From: Actinophytocola sp963825445
GTDB lineage: Bacteria > Actinomycetota > Actinomycetes > Mycobacteriales > Pseudonocardiaceae
Length of the DNA stretch: 64,000 nt
Direction of reading: 5' to 3'
NCBI GenBank assembly: GCA_963825445.1
Contig: CAWGTM010000005.1
Coordinates: forward strand, 1-64,000
Shown: positions 38,291 through 47,806 of the stretch, piece after piece
Layout of the letters: every line of letters begins with the position of its first letter
Position numbering within the stretch: the first letter of the stretch is position 1
The notes under the pieces: generated by a model
The model's input: the letters and a program-made list of their open reading frames with translations, nothing else
Databases searched by the model: none
Told to the model about the DNA's origin: nothing
Position numbers and translations under genes: made by a program

Positions 38291-39607
38291 TCAGGCAGCG
38301 AACCCCGGTTGCCAGCGGTCGATCAGCTCGCGAACGGGCAGTTCGGCGTCGAGCTGACAGAGGATGCCGGTGGACCCGCCGAGCACCCGGTGCAGCAGCA
38401 GGTACTGCGGTGGCAGGTTCAGCGAACGCCCCGTGCGGAAGTCCTGGCCACGCATGTTGCTGACCCGCATGGCCTGCTTCTGCATCCACCGCCGCGTGAA
38501 GTGGAACGTCTCACCCTTCAGCGGCTCGACGAACGGCGCCAGGTAGGCGTAGACGTGCTCGGCCTCGGGCACCCGCCCGCCCGGGCGCACGAAATGCGCC
38601 TCCTGCAGAAGTTCCAGCAGCTCACAGGACCTGCCGTCGAGCGCGAGCCGCATCATCCGGCCGTGGATCTCCGGCAGTCCACCGGGCAGTTGGGCCACGG
38701 CGCCGAAGTCGATGACGCACAGCCGACCGTCGGCCATGAGCATGAAGTTGCCGGGATGCGGATCGGAGTGCAACAGGCCGACCCGCGCGGGAGAGGAGTA
38801 GTGGAACTCGGCGAGCAGCAGCCCGGCCCGGTCACGCTGCGCGCGGTCGCCGTCGCGGATGACCGACGACAGCGGCACCCCCTCGACCCACTCGCTGATC
38901 AGGACCTTCGGCGCGCTCGCCACCACTCGTGGCACCAGCACGTGCGGGTCGCCGGCGAACGCCTTGGCGAAGGCGCGCTGGCTCATCGCCTCCGACCGAT
39001 AGTCGAGCTCCTCGCTCATCCGGTCGGTCAGCTCCTGGAGCAGCGGCTTCACGTCGGTGCCGGGCACCAGCATCTGGAACAGCTTGCTGAACCGCTGCAA
39101 CTGCCGCAGATCGGACATCAGCGCCTGGTCGGCGCCCGGATACTGCACCTTGACCGCCACCTCGCGGCCGTCGTGCCACACCGCGTGGTGCACCTGGCCG
39201 ATGCTGGCGGCAGCGGACGGCTGGTCCTCGAACGAGGTGAACCGGTCGGCCCACGACCTGCCCAGCTGCTCGGCGAGCACCCGGTGGGTGGTGGCTGTAC
39301 TCATCGGCGGCGCCGCGGACTGCAGCTTGGTCAGCGCCTCGCGGTAGGGCGCGGCCATCTCGTCCGGTACGGCCGCCTCGAACACCGAGAGCGCCTGTCC
39401 GAACTTCATGGCCCCGCCCTTGAGCTGGCCGAGAACGGCGAACAACTGTTCAGCGGTCTTCGCGGACAGCTCGGCGCTCACCAGGTCTGCGTTCTGCCCG
39501 GCCAAACGCTTTCCCCAACCGCCGACCGCCCGGCCGGCCACTCCGAGAGGGATGCTGGCCAACCGCGCAGTACGTGCCGCGGTCTTACGTGGCATCTCCG
39601 TCACCAC
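38291..39607 (-). CDS. ABC1/UbiB/AarF-family atypical kinase
   Basis: 438 residues with the ABC1 kinase-like signatures: KxGQ motif in GGAMKFGQALSVF, the glycine-poor loop AASIGQVHHAV, AVKVQYP (ATP lysine), LHSDPHPGNF (catalytic Asp region) and VIDFGAV (metal Asp). Members act on isoprenoid lipid or quinone metabolism through an ATPase activity. In Mycobacterium the homologue is also beside uvrD2/whiB7 and has been linked to intrinsic resistance. The GTG start overlaps the 3' end of the E1-like gene by 23 bases, suggesting one operon. Confidence 0.92.
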   Translation of the reverse strand: MVTEMPRKTAARTARLASIPLGVAGRAVGGWGKRLAGQNADLVSAELSAKTAEQLFAVLGQLKGGAMKFGQALSVFEAAVPDEMAAPYREALTKLQSAAPPMSTATTHRVLAEQLGRSWADRFTSFEDQPSAAASIGQVHHAVWHDGREVAVKVQYPGADQALMSDLRQLQRFSKLFQMLVPGTDVKPLLQELTDRMSEELDYRSEAMSQRAFAKAFAGDPHVLVPRVVASAPKVLISEWVEGVPLSSVIRDGDRAQRDRAGLLLAEFHYSSPARVGLLHSDPHPGNFMLMADGRLCVIDFGAVAQLPGGLPEIHGRMMRLALDGRSCELLELLQEAHFVRPGGRVPEAEHVYAYLAPFVEPLKGETFHFTRRWMQKQAMRVSNMRGQDFRTGRSLNLPPQYLLLHRVLGGSTGILCQLDAELPVRELIDRWQPGFAA

Positions 39608-40706
39608 ATGATTGTCTCAACTCAATGGTGGTGTTCGCAGCAACTTTGGCTCGATGTGACGACCTGACAGCAACATCACACGAACACTTTCTGTGCGCTG
39701 ACCAGCAGCGACTGTGTGACGACAGCGCGTGTGGATCGAGTTCGACTGTTGCCTCACACGTGGCAGGCTGCTCGGGCGCGCCGTGGAGCCAGGCCAACGC
39801 GTCCAACGCCTGGGCCGCCGTGAACGCCGCCGTGGCCTGAGTGGTGGCCAGATCGGCCAGCTGCACCCGGCCGGCCAACTGGACGGCGAGCTGGGGCCAG
39901 CACTCGTCGCGGTCGCATCGGTGCAGGTCAGCGCAGCGCAGGCAGCTGGTGAGACCGGGCACCACCAGCGGTCCGACGATGCCGGTGCCGTCACGGAACC
40001 GGGCGAGTAGGTGGGGCGTGGCGGCCTCGGTCAGCGCCGCCACCCGATCGGGATCGGGCACCAGCGCGTCGGTGAGCACCACCAGATCGGGAACCTGACC
40101 GCTCTGGAACGGGGTGGTGCGCACGGTGGCGTCGGCGCGGCGGAGCGCGGCCCTGGCCGCAGACCGCCGCGGGCTGCCGAGGTCCTCCGCGCGATAGCCG
40201 GTGCCCGTGTCCTCCGGATGGACGGTGCCGCGGGCCACCACGGTCACGCGACCCACCCCCGCACCGGCCAGGAGGACGGCCACCGCCACGGCCAGCCGGC
40301 CCTCGCCCTGCACGGCGACCGAGAAACGCTGCCGCGCGTCCGGATCGTCGTGGCCGAAACCACGGACCCGGCGGGCCACGGCCGTGGCCAACTCCCCGGC
40401 GAACCGGCCGGGCGGGGCGGCGGGCCGGTCGGCCGCGTCCTCGAGTAAGCCGTGGTCGGCGAGCAGGTGGAGCAGGCCGACCATGACCGGCCGGTCCGCC
40501 GGCCGCAGTTCGTCGAGCGCCTGCGCACCCGTGCGGTCGCCGGTGAGCCGGTGGACGGCGCCGAGCACCCGGTCGGGGAGGCCGCCGAGCACGGCCGCGT
40601 GGCGCGGATCCAGGCCGATCTGCAGCTCGCCGATGCGGCGGCGCAGCAGCGGCAGGCCGCTGACCAGGCGCGGACGGGCCGGGAAGGACGGGGGCAGCTC
40701 TGTCAT
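39585..40706 (-). CDS. E1/ThiF-like protein (cyclodehydratase-like), orphan
   Basis: 373 residues. A winged-helix-like N-terminal region (about 15-100) is followed by a Rossmann part with GEGRLAVAVAVLLAGAGVG, a degenerate form of the E1 GxGGxG motif. CLRCADLHRC and a C-terminal CWSAHRKCSC give candidate zinc cysteines. This is the layout of the E1-like partner found in azole-peptide (TOMM) cyclodehydratases, but no YcaO partner, dehydrogenase or precursor peptide lies nearby. ATG 40706 is preferred; an upstream in-frame start at 40754 is possible. It is co-transcribed with the ABC1 kinase. Confidence 0.72.
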   Translation of the reverse strand: MTELPPSFPARPRLVSGLPLLRRRIGELQIGLDPRHAAVLGGLPDRVLGAVHRLTGDRTGAQALDELRPADRPVMVGLLHLLADHGLLEDAADRPAAPPGRFAGELATAVARRVRGFGHDDPDARQRFSVAVQGEGRLAVAVAVLLAGAGVGRVTVVARGTVHPEDTGTGYRAEDLGSPRRSAARAALRRADATVRTTPFQSGQVPDLVVLTDALVPDPDRVAALTEAATPHLLARFRDGTGIVGPLVVPGLTSCLRCADLHRCDRDECWPQLAVQLAGRVQLADLATTQATAAFTAAQALDALAWLHGAPEQPATCEATVELDPHALSSHSRCWSAHRKCSCDVAVRSSHRAKVAANTTIELRQSCGDGDAT

Positions 40707-40874
40707 GTCCACCAGGCTCACACCGACCAAGCCATCCACCAAAAAGTTATCCACAGGCGGATCCGGTCGCCGAGATCACAGCGGCGAAATCGTTATCCAC
40801 GCGGCCCCAGGTCACGGGCATGCGACTCGGAGATGCCTCCCAGATTGTCGGTGCTTGGTCGTAACGTGAGATCC

Positions 40875-41405
40875 GTGCCCGAACCCCGCGTCGAGGTGCG
40901 AAGAAGCAAACGTCGCACCCGAACCGTCACCGCGTATCGCGAAGGCGACACGCTGGTTGTGCTGATCCCTGCCCGCCTGTCGAAGGCCGAGGAGGCCCAC
41001 TGGGTCGCCGAGATGCAGCGCAAGCTGTTACGCGGCGATACAAAGCGTCGGCCGTCCACCAAGTCGTCCGACGCCACCCTGCTGCGCCGCTGCCAGGAGC
41101 TGTCCGCCCGACATTTCGGCGGCCGGACCGAGCCCGCGAGCGTGCGCTGGGTGCCGCCCATGCGCACCCGATGGGCGTCCTGCACGCCGTCGGACGGCAG
41201 CATCCGGGTGAGCGAACACTTACGTCAGGTTCCCAGCTGGGTGCTCGACTACGTGCTGGTCCACGAGCTGGCACACCTGCTGGTGGCCGCACACAACGCC
41301 GAGTTCTGGGAGCTGGTTCGCGACTACCCGCGCACCGACCGCGCCATGGGCTACCTGGAAGGCCTGTCCGCGGCGGCGGGCTGGGGGATCGTGGCGGACG
41401 ACTGA
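40875..41405 (+). CDS. YgjP/WLM-type metallopeptidase (DUF45)
   Basis: 176 residues. Zinc site HExxH is His130-Glu131-His134 (VHELAHLLVAAHNAEFW), with a further His and Glu downstream as in the YgjP family. RWVPPMRTRWASCTPSDG is the other family signature. Biological substrate unknown. GTG 40875 is chosen because TAACGT ends 7 bases before it. Divergent from the E1-like gene, convergent with the DUF2342 gene. Confidence 0.85.
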   Translation: MPEPRVEVRRSKRRTRTVTAYREGDTLVVLIPARLSKAEEAHWVAEMQRKLLRGDTKRRPSTKSSDATLLRRCQELSARHFGGRTEPASVRWVPPMRTRWASCTPSDGSIRVSEHLRQVPSWVLDYVLVHELAHLLVAAHNAEFWELVRDYPRTDRAMGYLEGLSAAAGWGIVADD

Positions 41406-41413
41406 GTTGACGG

Positions 41414-41437
41414 AGGGGCGCCCCGCCCGGGCGCCCT
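41414..41437. terminator. Possible terminator between convergent genes
   Basis: AGGG-g-CGCCC pairs with GGGCG-CCCT with one bulged base. It fits the 36-base gap between the two stops. No T-run. Confidence 0.45.
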
Positions 41438-41441
41438 TCGG

Positions 41442-42740
41442 TCAGTCCTCGTTGTCCTTCTTCGACTCACGCTCGATGGCCGCGATCGGGTCGTCGAGGT
41501 CGCTCTTCTGCTGGCCGAGACGCTCCGAGAAGTCCAGCGGCTCGTCGAGGTCCTCGGCCGTGGGAATCAGGTCCGGGTGGGCCCAGATGCCGTCGCGAAC
41601 CTCTATACCGTGCTGCTCGCCGACGATCTTCCACAGCGCGGCCGCGGCCCGGAGGCGGCGCGGCCGCAGCTCCAGCCCGACCAGCGTGGCGAACGTCTGC
41701 TCCGCCGGGCCACCGCTGGCCCGTCGCCTGCGCAGCGTCTCGCGCATCGCGTCGGCGCCCGGCAGCCGCTCGGCCACCGCCTCGCCGACCACCACGTCCA
41801 CCCAGCCCTCGACCAGCGCGAGCAGCGTCTCCAGCCGCGCGAGCGCCGCCTTCTGCTCCGGCGTGGTCTGGGGCTCGAGCATGCCCGACTTCATGGCCTC
41901 CTCGATGGACGCCGGGTTGGCCGGGTCGACCTGGGTGGCCAGCTGCTCGAGTGCCGACGTGTCGACCTTGATACCGCTCGCGAACTCCTCGACCGTGGCC
42001 AGCAACCGCTGCCGCAGCCACGGGACGTGGGCGAACAGGCGCTGGTGCGCGGCCTCGCGCGCGGCCAGGAAGACCATCACCTCACTGCTGGGCCGCTCGA
42101 GGCCGGAGGTGAACTCCTCGATGTTGGCCGGCAGCAGCGCCGCCGTGTTCGGCGGGCCGAGCGGCAGGCCGATGTCGGTGGAGGTGAGCACCTCGGACGC
42201 GAGCTGCGCGAGCGCGTTGCCCAGCTGGGAGCCGAACGCCATGCCACCCATCTGGCCGACCATCGACAGCAACGGGCCGGCCGCCTGCTTCGCCTCTTCC
42301 GGCAACGCGTCGACCCACGCGCCGGACACCCGCTGGGCCACCGGGTCGCACAGGCGCTGCCACGTGGGCAGCGTGTGCTCGACCCAGTCGCGAGCCGTCC
42401 ACGCCTTCGAGCTGGTGGCGCCCGCCGGCAGGATGGTCACCGGGTCCAGCCACATCTCGGCCAGGTGCACGGCGTCGGCGACCGCCTTGGGCGAGTCCGA
42501 CGACGCGGAGAACCCGATCTGCTCACCGCCGAGCCGCTGCAGGGCGATCTGCTTGGCCAGGTCGTAGTTGACCGGGCCGGTGGAGTTGCCGGCCTGGCTG
42601 AGCATCTGCCCGAGCTGGCTCAGCATCTGGCCGAGCTGGTTGAACGCCTCGGCCGGGTTCTCGCCCTCCTGCCCGGAGGGGTCCTTCTTGCCACGGTCGT
42701 CCGGGTTCGGCGGCCCGAAGCCAAACGGAAACTCGGTCAT
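41442..42740 (-). CDS. DUF2342 zinc-dependent metalloprotease-family protein
   Basis: 432 residues matching the actinobacterial DUF2342 family (mycobacterial Rv3195). The N-terminus is repetitive (QLGQMLSQLGQMLSQ). The central helical region has the family motif MVFLAAREAAHQRLFAHVPW, where RExAH stands at the place of a zinc motif, and VEGWVDVVVGEA. The family is named a metalloprotease from fold similarity, but activity has not been shown to my knowledge. Divergent from the PDZ/Lon gene, an arrangement conserved in actinomycetes. Confidence 0.85.
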   Translation of the reverse strand: MTEFPFGFGPPNPDDRGKKDPSGQEGENPAEAFNQLGQMLSQLGQMLSQAGNSTGPVNYDLAKQIALQRLGGEQIGFSASSDSPKAVADAVHLAEMWLDPVTILPAGATSSKAWTARDWVEHTLPTWQRLCDPVAQRVSGAWVDALPEEAKQAAGPLLSMVGQMGGMAFGSQLGNALAQLASEVLTSTDIGLPLGPPNTAALLPANIEEFTSGLERPSSEVMVFLAAREAAHQRLFAHVPWLRQRLLATVEEFASGIKVDTSALEQLATQVDPANPASIEEAMKSGMLEPQTTPEQKAALARLETLLALVEGWVDVVVGEAVAERLPGADAMRETLRRRRASGGPAEQTFATLVGLELRPRRLRAAAALWKIVGEQHGIEVRDGIWAHPDLIPTAEDLDEPLDFSERLGQQKSDLDDPIAAIERESKKDNED

Positions 42741-42820
42741 GTGTCCACGGTACGCGGATGCGCCACGCAGGTAACGCGCGGTGATTCGCTTCGGGAGAAC
42801 ACGCCGTACTCTTCTGTACC

Positions 42821-43942
42821 GTGAGTGACTCTCCGACCCCTCAGGTCCAGTCTCCCGATCCCCGGACGGAAGGCTACGAGCCGGGCGAGAACAGCCGGCA
42901 CGGCATGAGCAGGCGCGGCTGGACGATCGTGCTCAGTTTCGCGATCGTCGGAGTGATCGGCCTTGTCGGCGGATTCGTGACCGTGCCGTACGTGTCCATG
43001 GGCCCCGGCCCGACCTACGACACCCTCGGCGACGTCGACGGACGCGCGGTGGTCGAGGTCGACGGCCACGAGACGTTCCCGACCAGCGGGCAGCTGCGGA
43101 TGACCACCGTGTCCATCGGCGATGACATCACCCTGTTCGGCGCGCTCGGCATGTGGGTCAGCGGCCGTTACGCGCTCGCGCCGCGCGACGAGTACTACCG
43201 CCCGGGTCAGACCCAGGAGGACCTGGAGCGCGAGAACCAGATCATGTTCGCCAACTCGCAGAGCGCCGCCGAGACCGCGGCCCTGCGTCTGCTCGACGAA
43301 CCCGTGAAGGTGGTCGTCGCCGAGCTGACCAGGAACGCGCCGGCCGACCAGGTGCTCGAGCCCGGCGACCAGCTGGTGCGGGTGAACAACAAGGACATCG
43401 CCGCCCAGGAGGACGTGCGCGACGCGCTGCAGGGCACCAAGCCCGGGGACACCGTCCAGATCACCTACGAGCGTGAGGACGCGGCGGCGCAGACGGTCGA
43501 CGTGAAGCTCGGCAAGGCGTCCGACTTCGGCAGCGACGACCGGACCGAGGGGTTCCTCGGCCTCGTGCCGACCGACCGCGCGGACGTCGACTACGAGACC
43601 ACCATCCACCTGGAGGACGTCGGCGGCCCGTCCGCCGGACTGATCTTCGCGCTCGCCATCGTGGACACGCTGACCCCCGGCGAGATGGAGAACGGCCGCA
43701 CGGTGGCCGGCACGGGCGCCATCGACGTGAAGGGCAACGTGCAGCCCATCGGCGGCATCCAGTTCAAGCTGGTGGCCGCCGAGGAGGCGGGCGCCACGGA
43801 GTTCCTGGTGCCGGCCGACAACTGCGCGGAGGCCGTGTCGAACGCCCCGGAGGGACTGCGGCTCATCAAGGTCGAGACGTTGGCCGGCGCCGTCGAGGCC
43901 CTCGAGGACCTCGACAACGACCGGAACCCGCCTACCTGCTGA
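42821..43942 (+). CDS. YlbL-type PDZ and Lon-domain membrane protease
   Basis: 373 residues: cytoplasmic tail, one membrane helix (about 35-57), a PDZ domain (about 145-225) and a Lon-type (S16) protease domain with catalytic Ser271 (GGPSAGL) and Lys316 (GGIQFKLVAA). It should act on the outer face of the membrane. The family matches mycobacterial Rv3194c and Bacillus YlbL. GTG start; TACTCT ends 8 bases before it, so probably leaderless. Its stop codon directly abuts the stop of the convergent PPA1309 gene. Confidence 0.9.
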   Translation: MSDSPTPQVQSPDPRTEGYEPGENSRHGMSRRGWTIVLSFAIVGVIGLVGGFVTVPYVSMGPGPTYDTLGDVDGRAVVEVDGHETFPTSGQLRMTTVSIGDDITLFGALGMWVSGRYALAPRDEYYRPGQTQEDLERENQIMFANSQSAAETAALRLLDEPVKVVVAELTRNAPADQVLEPGDQLVRVNNKDIAAQEDVRDALQGTKPGDTVQITYEREDAAAQTVDVKLGKASDFGSDDRTEGFLGLVPTDRADVDYETTIHLEDVGGPSAGLIFALAIVDTLTPGEMENGRTVAGTGAIDVKGNVQPIGGIQFKLVAAEEAGATEFLVPADNCAEAVSNAPEGLRLIKVETLAGAVEALEDLDNDRNPPTC

Positions 43943-44461
43943 TCAGGGCCGCAGCGTCGACAGCAGCGCGTCCGTGAGGTTCGGCGCCAGCTCGGGGTGC
44001 TCGACGATCTCGTCGTCCGTGTCGCTGCCGGCACGCAGCCGCAACACGCACGCGGTCGTGCCGTCGCGCAGCACCGCCGCCACCAGCCGGGCCTCGCGCC
44101 GGTGCGGGTGCTCGGCCGCGATCCGACGCATCTCCGCGTCCTCATCGGCCGGCAGCGTCGACTCGGCCTCGGGCGGCAGCACCACGATCTCCTGGGCGAT
44201 CGCGCAGCCGTGCACCGCCTCCGGCCACATGATGCCGCCGAGTGCCTCGGCCAGATCGGCGTCCCCGAGCGAGTCCTGCGCCACGGGCGTCAGCGGCGCG
44301 TCGGTGTCGACCTGACCTGCCAGATCGGGCTGGGCCTGCACCAACTCGGCCGTGGGGACCAGGGCGAACAGCTGCGGCGGCTGGTCCCAGCCGGCGGTGG
44401 ACACGAAGTCCTCCACCTCTCTGGCGACGGCGGACAGGTGCTTGGCTTGACTCACGGACAT
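43943..44461 (-). CDS. PPA1309-family protein
   Basis: 172 residues, cytoplasmic, without recognisable catalytic motifs. Segments such as PPQLFALVPTAELV, GGIMWPEAVHGCAIAQEI and REARLVAAVLRDGTTACVLR match the PPA1309 family that accompanies the PDZ/Lon and UPF0182 genes in many actinomycetes. Function unknown. ATG 44461 has GAGG 9 bases upstream; ATG 44470 adds three residues. Convergent and abutting with the PDZ/Lon gene, divergent from UPF0182. Confidence 0.82.
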   Translation of the reverse strand: MSVSQAKHLSAVAREVEDFVSTAGWDQPPQLFALVPTAELVQAQPDLAGQVDTDAPLTPVAQDSLGDADLAEALGGIMWPEAVHGCAIAQEIVVLPPEAESTLPADEDAEMRRIAAEHPHRREARLVAAVLRDGTTACVLRLRAGSDTDDEIVEHPELAPNLTDALLSTLRP

Positions 44462-44632
44462 GCGCTCCATCCTCACCCATCGCCCCCCTCCGGCGGTAAC
44501 CGTGGGCAATTCGGCATACCCGAACGGGAACCTGAAGGGGCCGGAATAGAGTTGGACATCTAGGACAGCTCTCGAGCTGCCCCGCTCGACCTCGCTCCAA
44601 AGACTGACGAACGCGATCCAGGAGAGTGCACC

Positions 44633-47560
44633 GTGGCCACACGGCCCCCGATCGGGATGCCAAAACTATCCCGGCGCGCCAAAGTTCTACTCAGCATCGC
44701 GGGTGCGCTCATCCTGGTGTTGATCCTCGGCGCCCGGCTGCTCGACACCTATGTCAACTGGCTGTGGTTCACCGAACTGGGTTTCCGGTCGGTGTTCTCC
44801 ACCGTCCTGCTGACCAGGATCGCGCTGTTCTTCATCATCGGGTTGCTGGTGGGCGGCCTGCTGGCGATCAGCCTGATCGTCGCCTACCGCACCAGGCCGG
44901 TGTTCGTGCCGGTCACCGGCGCGGAAGATCCGCTGGCCAAGTACCGGTCCACCATCGTGCAGCGCGTGCGGCTGTTCGGGATCGGCATCCCGGTGGTGGT
45001 CGGCGCGATCGCGGGCGCGGCCGGACAGGGTGACTGGCAGGTCGTGCAGCTGTGGCTGAACGGCGTGCCGTTCGGCGAGGTCGACCCCGAGTTCGGCAAG
45101 GACATCGGGTTCTACGCGTTCACGCTGCCGTTCATCAGCTGGCTGATCACCTGGCTGTTCGTGGCCGTCGCGATCGCCGGCATCGGCGCGCTGATCACCC
45201 ACTACGTGTTCGGCGGCATCCGGGTCGGGACCAAGGGCGACAACTTCTCGGTGCCCGCGCGAGTGCAGCTGTCGGTCACGGCGGGCGTGTTCGTGGTCAT
45301 CCTCGGCGTCGACTACTTCTTCGAGCGCTACGAGTTGCTGTTCTCCACACGCAACGCGCTGTTCGACGGTGCGACCTACACCGACCTGAACGCCGTACTG
45401 CCGGCCAAGCTGATCCTCATGTTCATCGCGGGCTTCTGCGCGGTGGCGTTCTTCGTCGGCGCGTTCGTGCGCAACCTGCAGCTCCCGGCGATCGCGATCG
45501 TGCTGCTCATCCTGTCGAGCATCCTGGTCGGCTGGGCCTGGCCCGCGGTGCTCGAGCAGTTCTCCGTGAAGCCGAACGCCGCGGAGAAGGAGTCACGGTC
45601 GATCGAGCGGAACCTCAACGCCACGAAGGAGGCGTTCGGGCTCACCGACGACATCGTGAAGATCGAGGACTACGAGGGCGCGACGACCGCGTCGCCCACC
45701 GACGTCCGCAACGACAGGAACACCGTGCCGAACATCCGGCTGCTCGACCCGAGCATCCTGTCCAGGACGTTCACCCAGATCGAGGGTGGCGAGAACTTCT
45801 ACGGCTTCCCCGAGAAGTTGGACGTCGACCGCTACGAGGTCGACGGCAAGATCCAGGACTACATCGTCGCGGCGAAGGAACTCGACCCGAACCGGCTGGT
45901 GGACAACCAGACCACGTGGATCAACAAGCACCTGCACTTCACCCACGGCAACGGCTTCGTCGCCGCACCGGCCAACCGGGTCAACCGGGCGCTGGAGGGC
46001 GACGAGGCCTCCGGTGAGGGTGGCTACCCGGTCTTCACGGTGAGCGACCTGGAGGCACTCGAGAAGGATGAGCCGAGTGACATCCCGGTCGAGGAGCCGC
46101 GGATCTACTTCGGCGAGTTGGCGACCGACTACGCGATCGTCAACGCGGCTCCCGAATACGACACGGCGAACGACCAGGACTACAGCTACACCGGCACCGG
46201 TGGCGTGCCGATCGGCAGCTGGTTCAACCGCTTCGTGTTCTTCGCCCACTACGGCGAGCGGAACATCCTGTTCAACGGCGACATCAACGACGAGTCGAAG
46301 ATCATGTACAACCGCGACCCCCGGGACCGGGTCCAGGAGGTCGCGCCGTGGCTGACGGTCGACGGCGACCCGTACCCCGCGGTGGTCGACGGCAAGATCC
46401 AGTGGATCGTCGACGGCTACACGACGCTCGAGAACTACCCGTACGCGCAGCGCACGGCGCTCGGCGAAGCCACCACCGACACCCTCACGGGCGTCGCGCG
46501 GCAGGACAACCGGACGATCAGCTACATCCGGAACTCCGTGAAGGCCACCGTGGACGCCTTCAACGGCAACGTGACGCTGCACGCGATCGACGACGAGGAC
46601 CCGGTGTTGAAGGCGTGGGAGCAGGTGTTCCCCGGCACCGTGAAGCACGGTGAGATCTCCGACGAGTTGCGGGAGCACTTCCGCTACCCGGAGGACCTGT
46701 TCAAGGTGCAGCGTGAGCTGCTGACGCAGTACCACGTGTCCTCCGCCGGCCAGTTCTTCTCGACCCAGACGTTCTGGGACATCCCGCCGGACCCGACAAC
46801 GGAGGAAGGGACGGGCGCCGGTGTGCCCAACCAGCCGCCGTACTACGTGTTGGCGCAGGCACCCGGACAGACCGAACCGACCTTCCAGATCACCAGCGCC
46901 ATGACGTTGCTCAACCGGCAGTTCCTGGCGGCCTGGGTGTCGGTGTCGTCCGATCCGGATACCTACGGCGAGTTCACAGTGCTCCGATTGCCCAACGACA
47001 ACACCGAGGGCCCGGTACAGGTTCAGAACAAGCTGCGCTCCACCGACGAAGTGGCGGAGAACCGGACGCTGTTCAACAACCCGAACGTCACGGTCAGATA
47101 CGGCAACCTGCTGACGTTGCCGGTGGCCGACGGGCTGCTCTACGTCGAGCCGATCTACATCGAGCAGAAGGACGCGAACGCGTTCCCCCAGCTTGCCAGG
47201 GTGCTCGTGTACTTCGGCGGCAATGTCGGGTTTGACGCGACCCTTGAAGGTGCGTTGAACGAGGCCCTCGGCCAGGGCACCGCACCGCCCCCGGACCCGG
47301 GCGGGGAGGAGCCGCCGCCGGGCACGGAAACGCCGACACCGCCGGCGCCGGACGCCAGTGACGATCCGGCGGTGGAGCAGGCAGCACGGGATGTCGGCGC
47401 TGCTTTCGCGGCCATGAAGGCGGCCGCCGCGTCGGGAGACTACGTGGCTGAGGGGCAGGCGAAGGAGGACCTGGAAGCCGCGCAACAGCGTCTTCTCGAG
47501 TCTCTCGGTATCGCCGAAGGTGGACAGCCCACAACGCCACCGGCTGGTGGCGGCGGCTGA
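44633..47560 (+). CDS. UPF0182 large membrane protein
   Basis: 975 residues: seven membrane helices in the first 330 residues (from VLLSIAGALILVLILGARLL), then a large extracytoplasmic region with family motifs such as YVNWLWFTELGF and DRYEVDG. It ends in a proline-rich linker (PPPDPGGEEPPPG) and an alanine-rich helix. This matches the UPF0182 family (mycobacterial Rv3193c), which is found across actinomycetes without a known role. CAGGAGAG precedes the GTG start. A strong terminator follows. Confidence 0.93.
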   Translation: MATRPPIGMPKLSRRAKVLLSIAGALILVLILGARLLDTYVNWLWFTELGFRSVFSTVLLTRIALFFIIGLLVGGLLAISLIVAYRTRPVFVPVTGAEDPLAKYRSTIVQRVRLFGIGIPVVVGAIAGAAGQGDWQVVQLWLNGVPFGEVDPEFGKDIGFYAFTLPFISWLITWLFVAVAIAGIGALITHYVFGGIRVGTKGDNFSVPARVQLSVTAGVFVVILGVDYFFERYELLFSTRNALFDGATYTDLNAVLPAKLILMFIAGFCAVAFFVGAFVRNLQLPAIAIVLLILSSILVGWAWPAVLEQFSVKPNAAEKESRSIERNLNATKEAFGLTDDIVKIEDYEGATTASPTDVRNDRNTVPNIRLLDPSILSRTFTQIEGGENFYGFPEKLDVDRYEVDGKIQDYIVAAKELDPNRLVDNQTTWINKHLHFTHGNGFVAAPANRVNRALEGDEASGEGGYPVFTVSDLEALEKDEPSDIPVEEPRIYFGELATDYAIVNAAPEYDTANDQDYSYTGTGGVPIGSWFNRFVFFAHYGERNILFNGDINDESKIMYNRDPRDRVQEVAPWLTVDGDPYPAVVDGKIQWIVDGYTTLENYPYAQRTALGEATTDTLTGVARQDNRTISYIRNSVKATVDAFNGNVTLHAIDDEDPVLKAWEQVFPGTVKHGEISDELREHFRYPEDLFKVQRELLTQYHVSSAGQFFSTQTFWDIPPDPTTEEGTGAGVPNQPPYYVLAQAPGQTEPTFQITSAMTLLNRQFLAAWVSVSSDPDTYGEFTVLRLPNDNTEGPVQVQNKLRSTDEVAENRTLFNNPNVTVRYGNLLTLPVADGLLYVEPIYIEQKDANAFPQLARVLVYFGGNVGFDATLEGALNEALGQGTAPPPDPGGEEPPPGTETPTPPAPDASDDPAVEQAARDVGAAFAAMKAAAASGDYVAEGQAKEDLEAAQQRLLESLGIAEGGQPTTPPAGGGG

Positions 47561-47578
47561 GCCTCCGCGACAAAACAT

Positions 47579-47614
47579 GAACGGCCCTCCTGGTTTCAGT
47601 CAGGAGGGCCGTTC
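47579..47614 (+). terminator. Terminator of the UPF0182 gene
   Basis: A perfect 14-bp stem (GAACGGCCCTCCTG / CAGGAGGGCCGTTC) with an 8-base loop, 18 bases after the stop. Confidence 0.88.
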
Positions 47615-47806
47615 ACGTTTGTGGGGGATTTGCTGGTGCTGTCCGCGGTGTTTCTCGGCGGTCGAAGGGAGCCAGTTTTCCCGGGGCCCGGCCAGGGCCG
47701 GGCCACCACGGATGCCGCGGTTGTAGATGGTGACCGAGAATGGCGCGCGCCGGCGAGCGGGACGCGCTCGGTCACGCGTCCACCGGTCTCGTGCGCCTGG
47801 AGGGGG

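Noticed and set aside
39585..40706. Thiazole/oxazole-modified peptide gene cluster
   Set aside because: Only an E1-like protein is present; no YcaO, dehydrogenase, transporter or precursor peptide could be found nearby.
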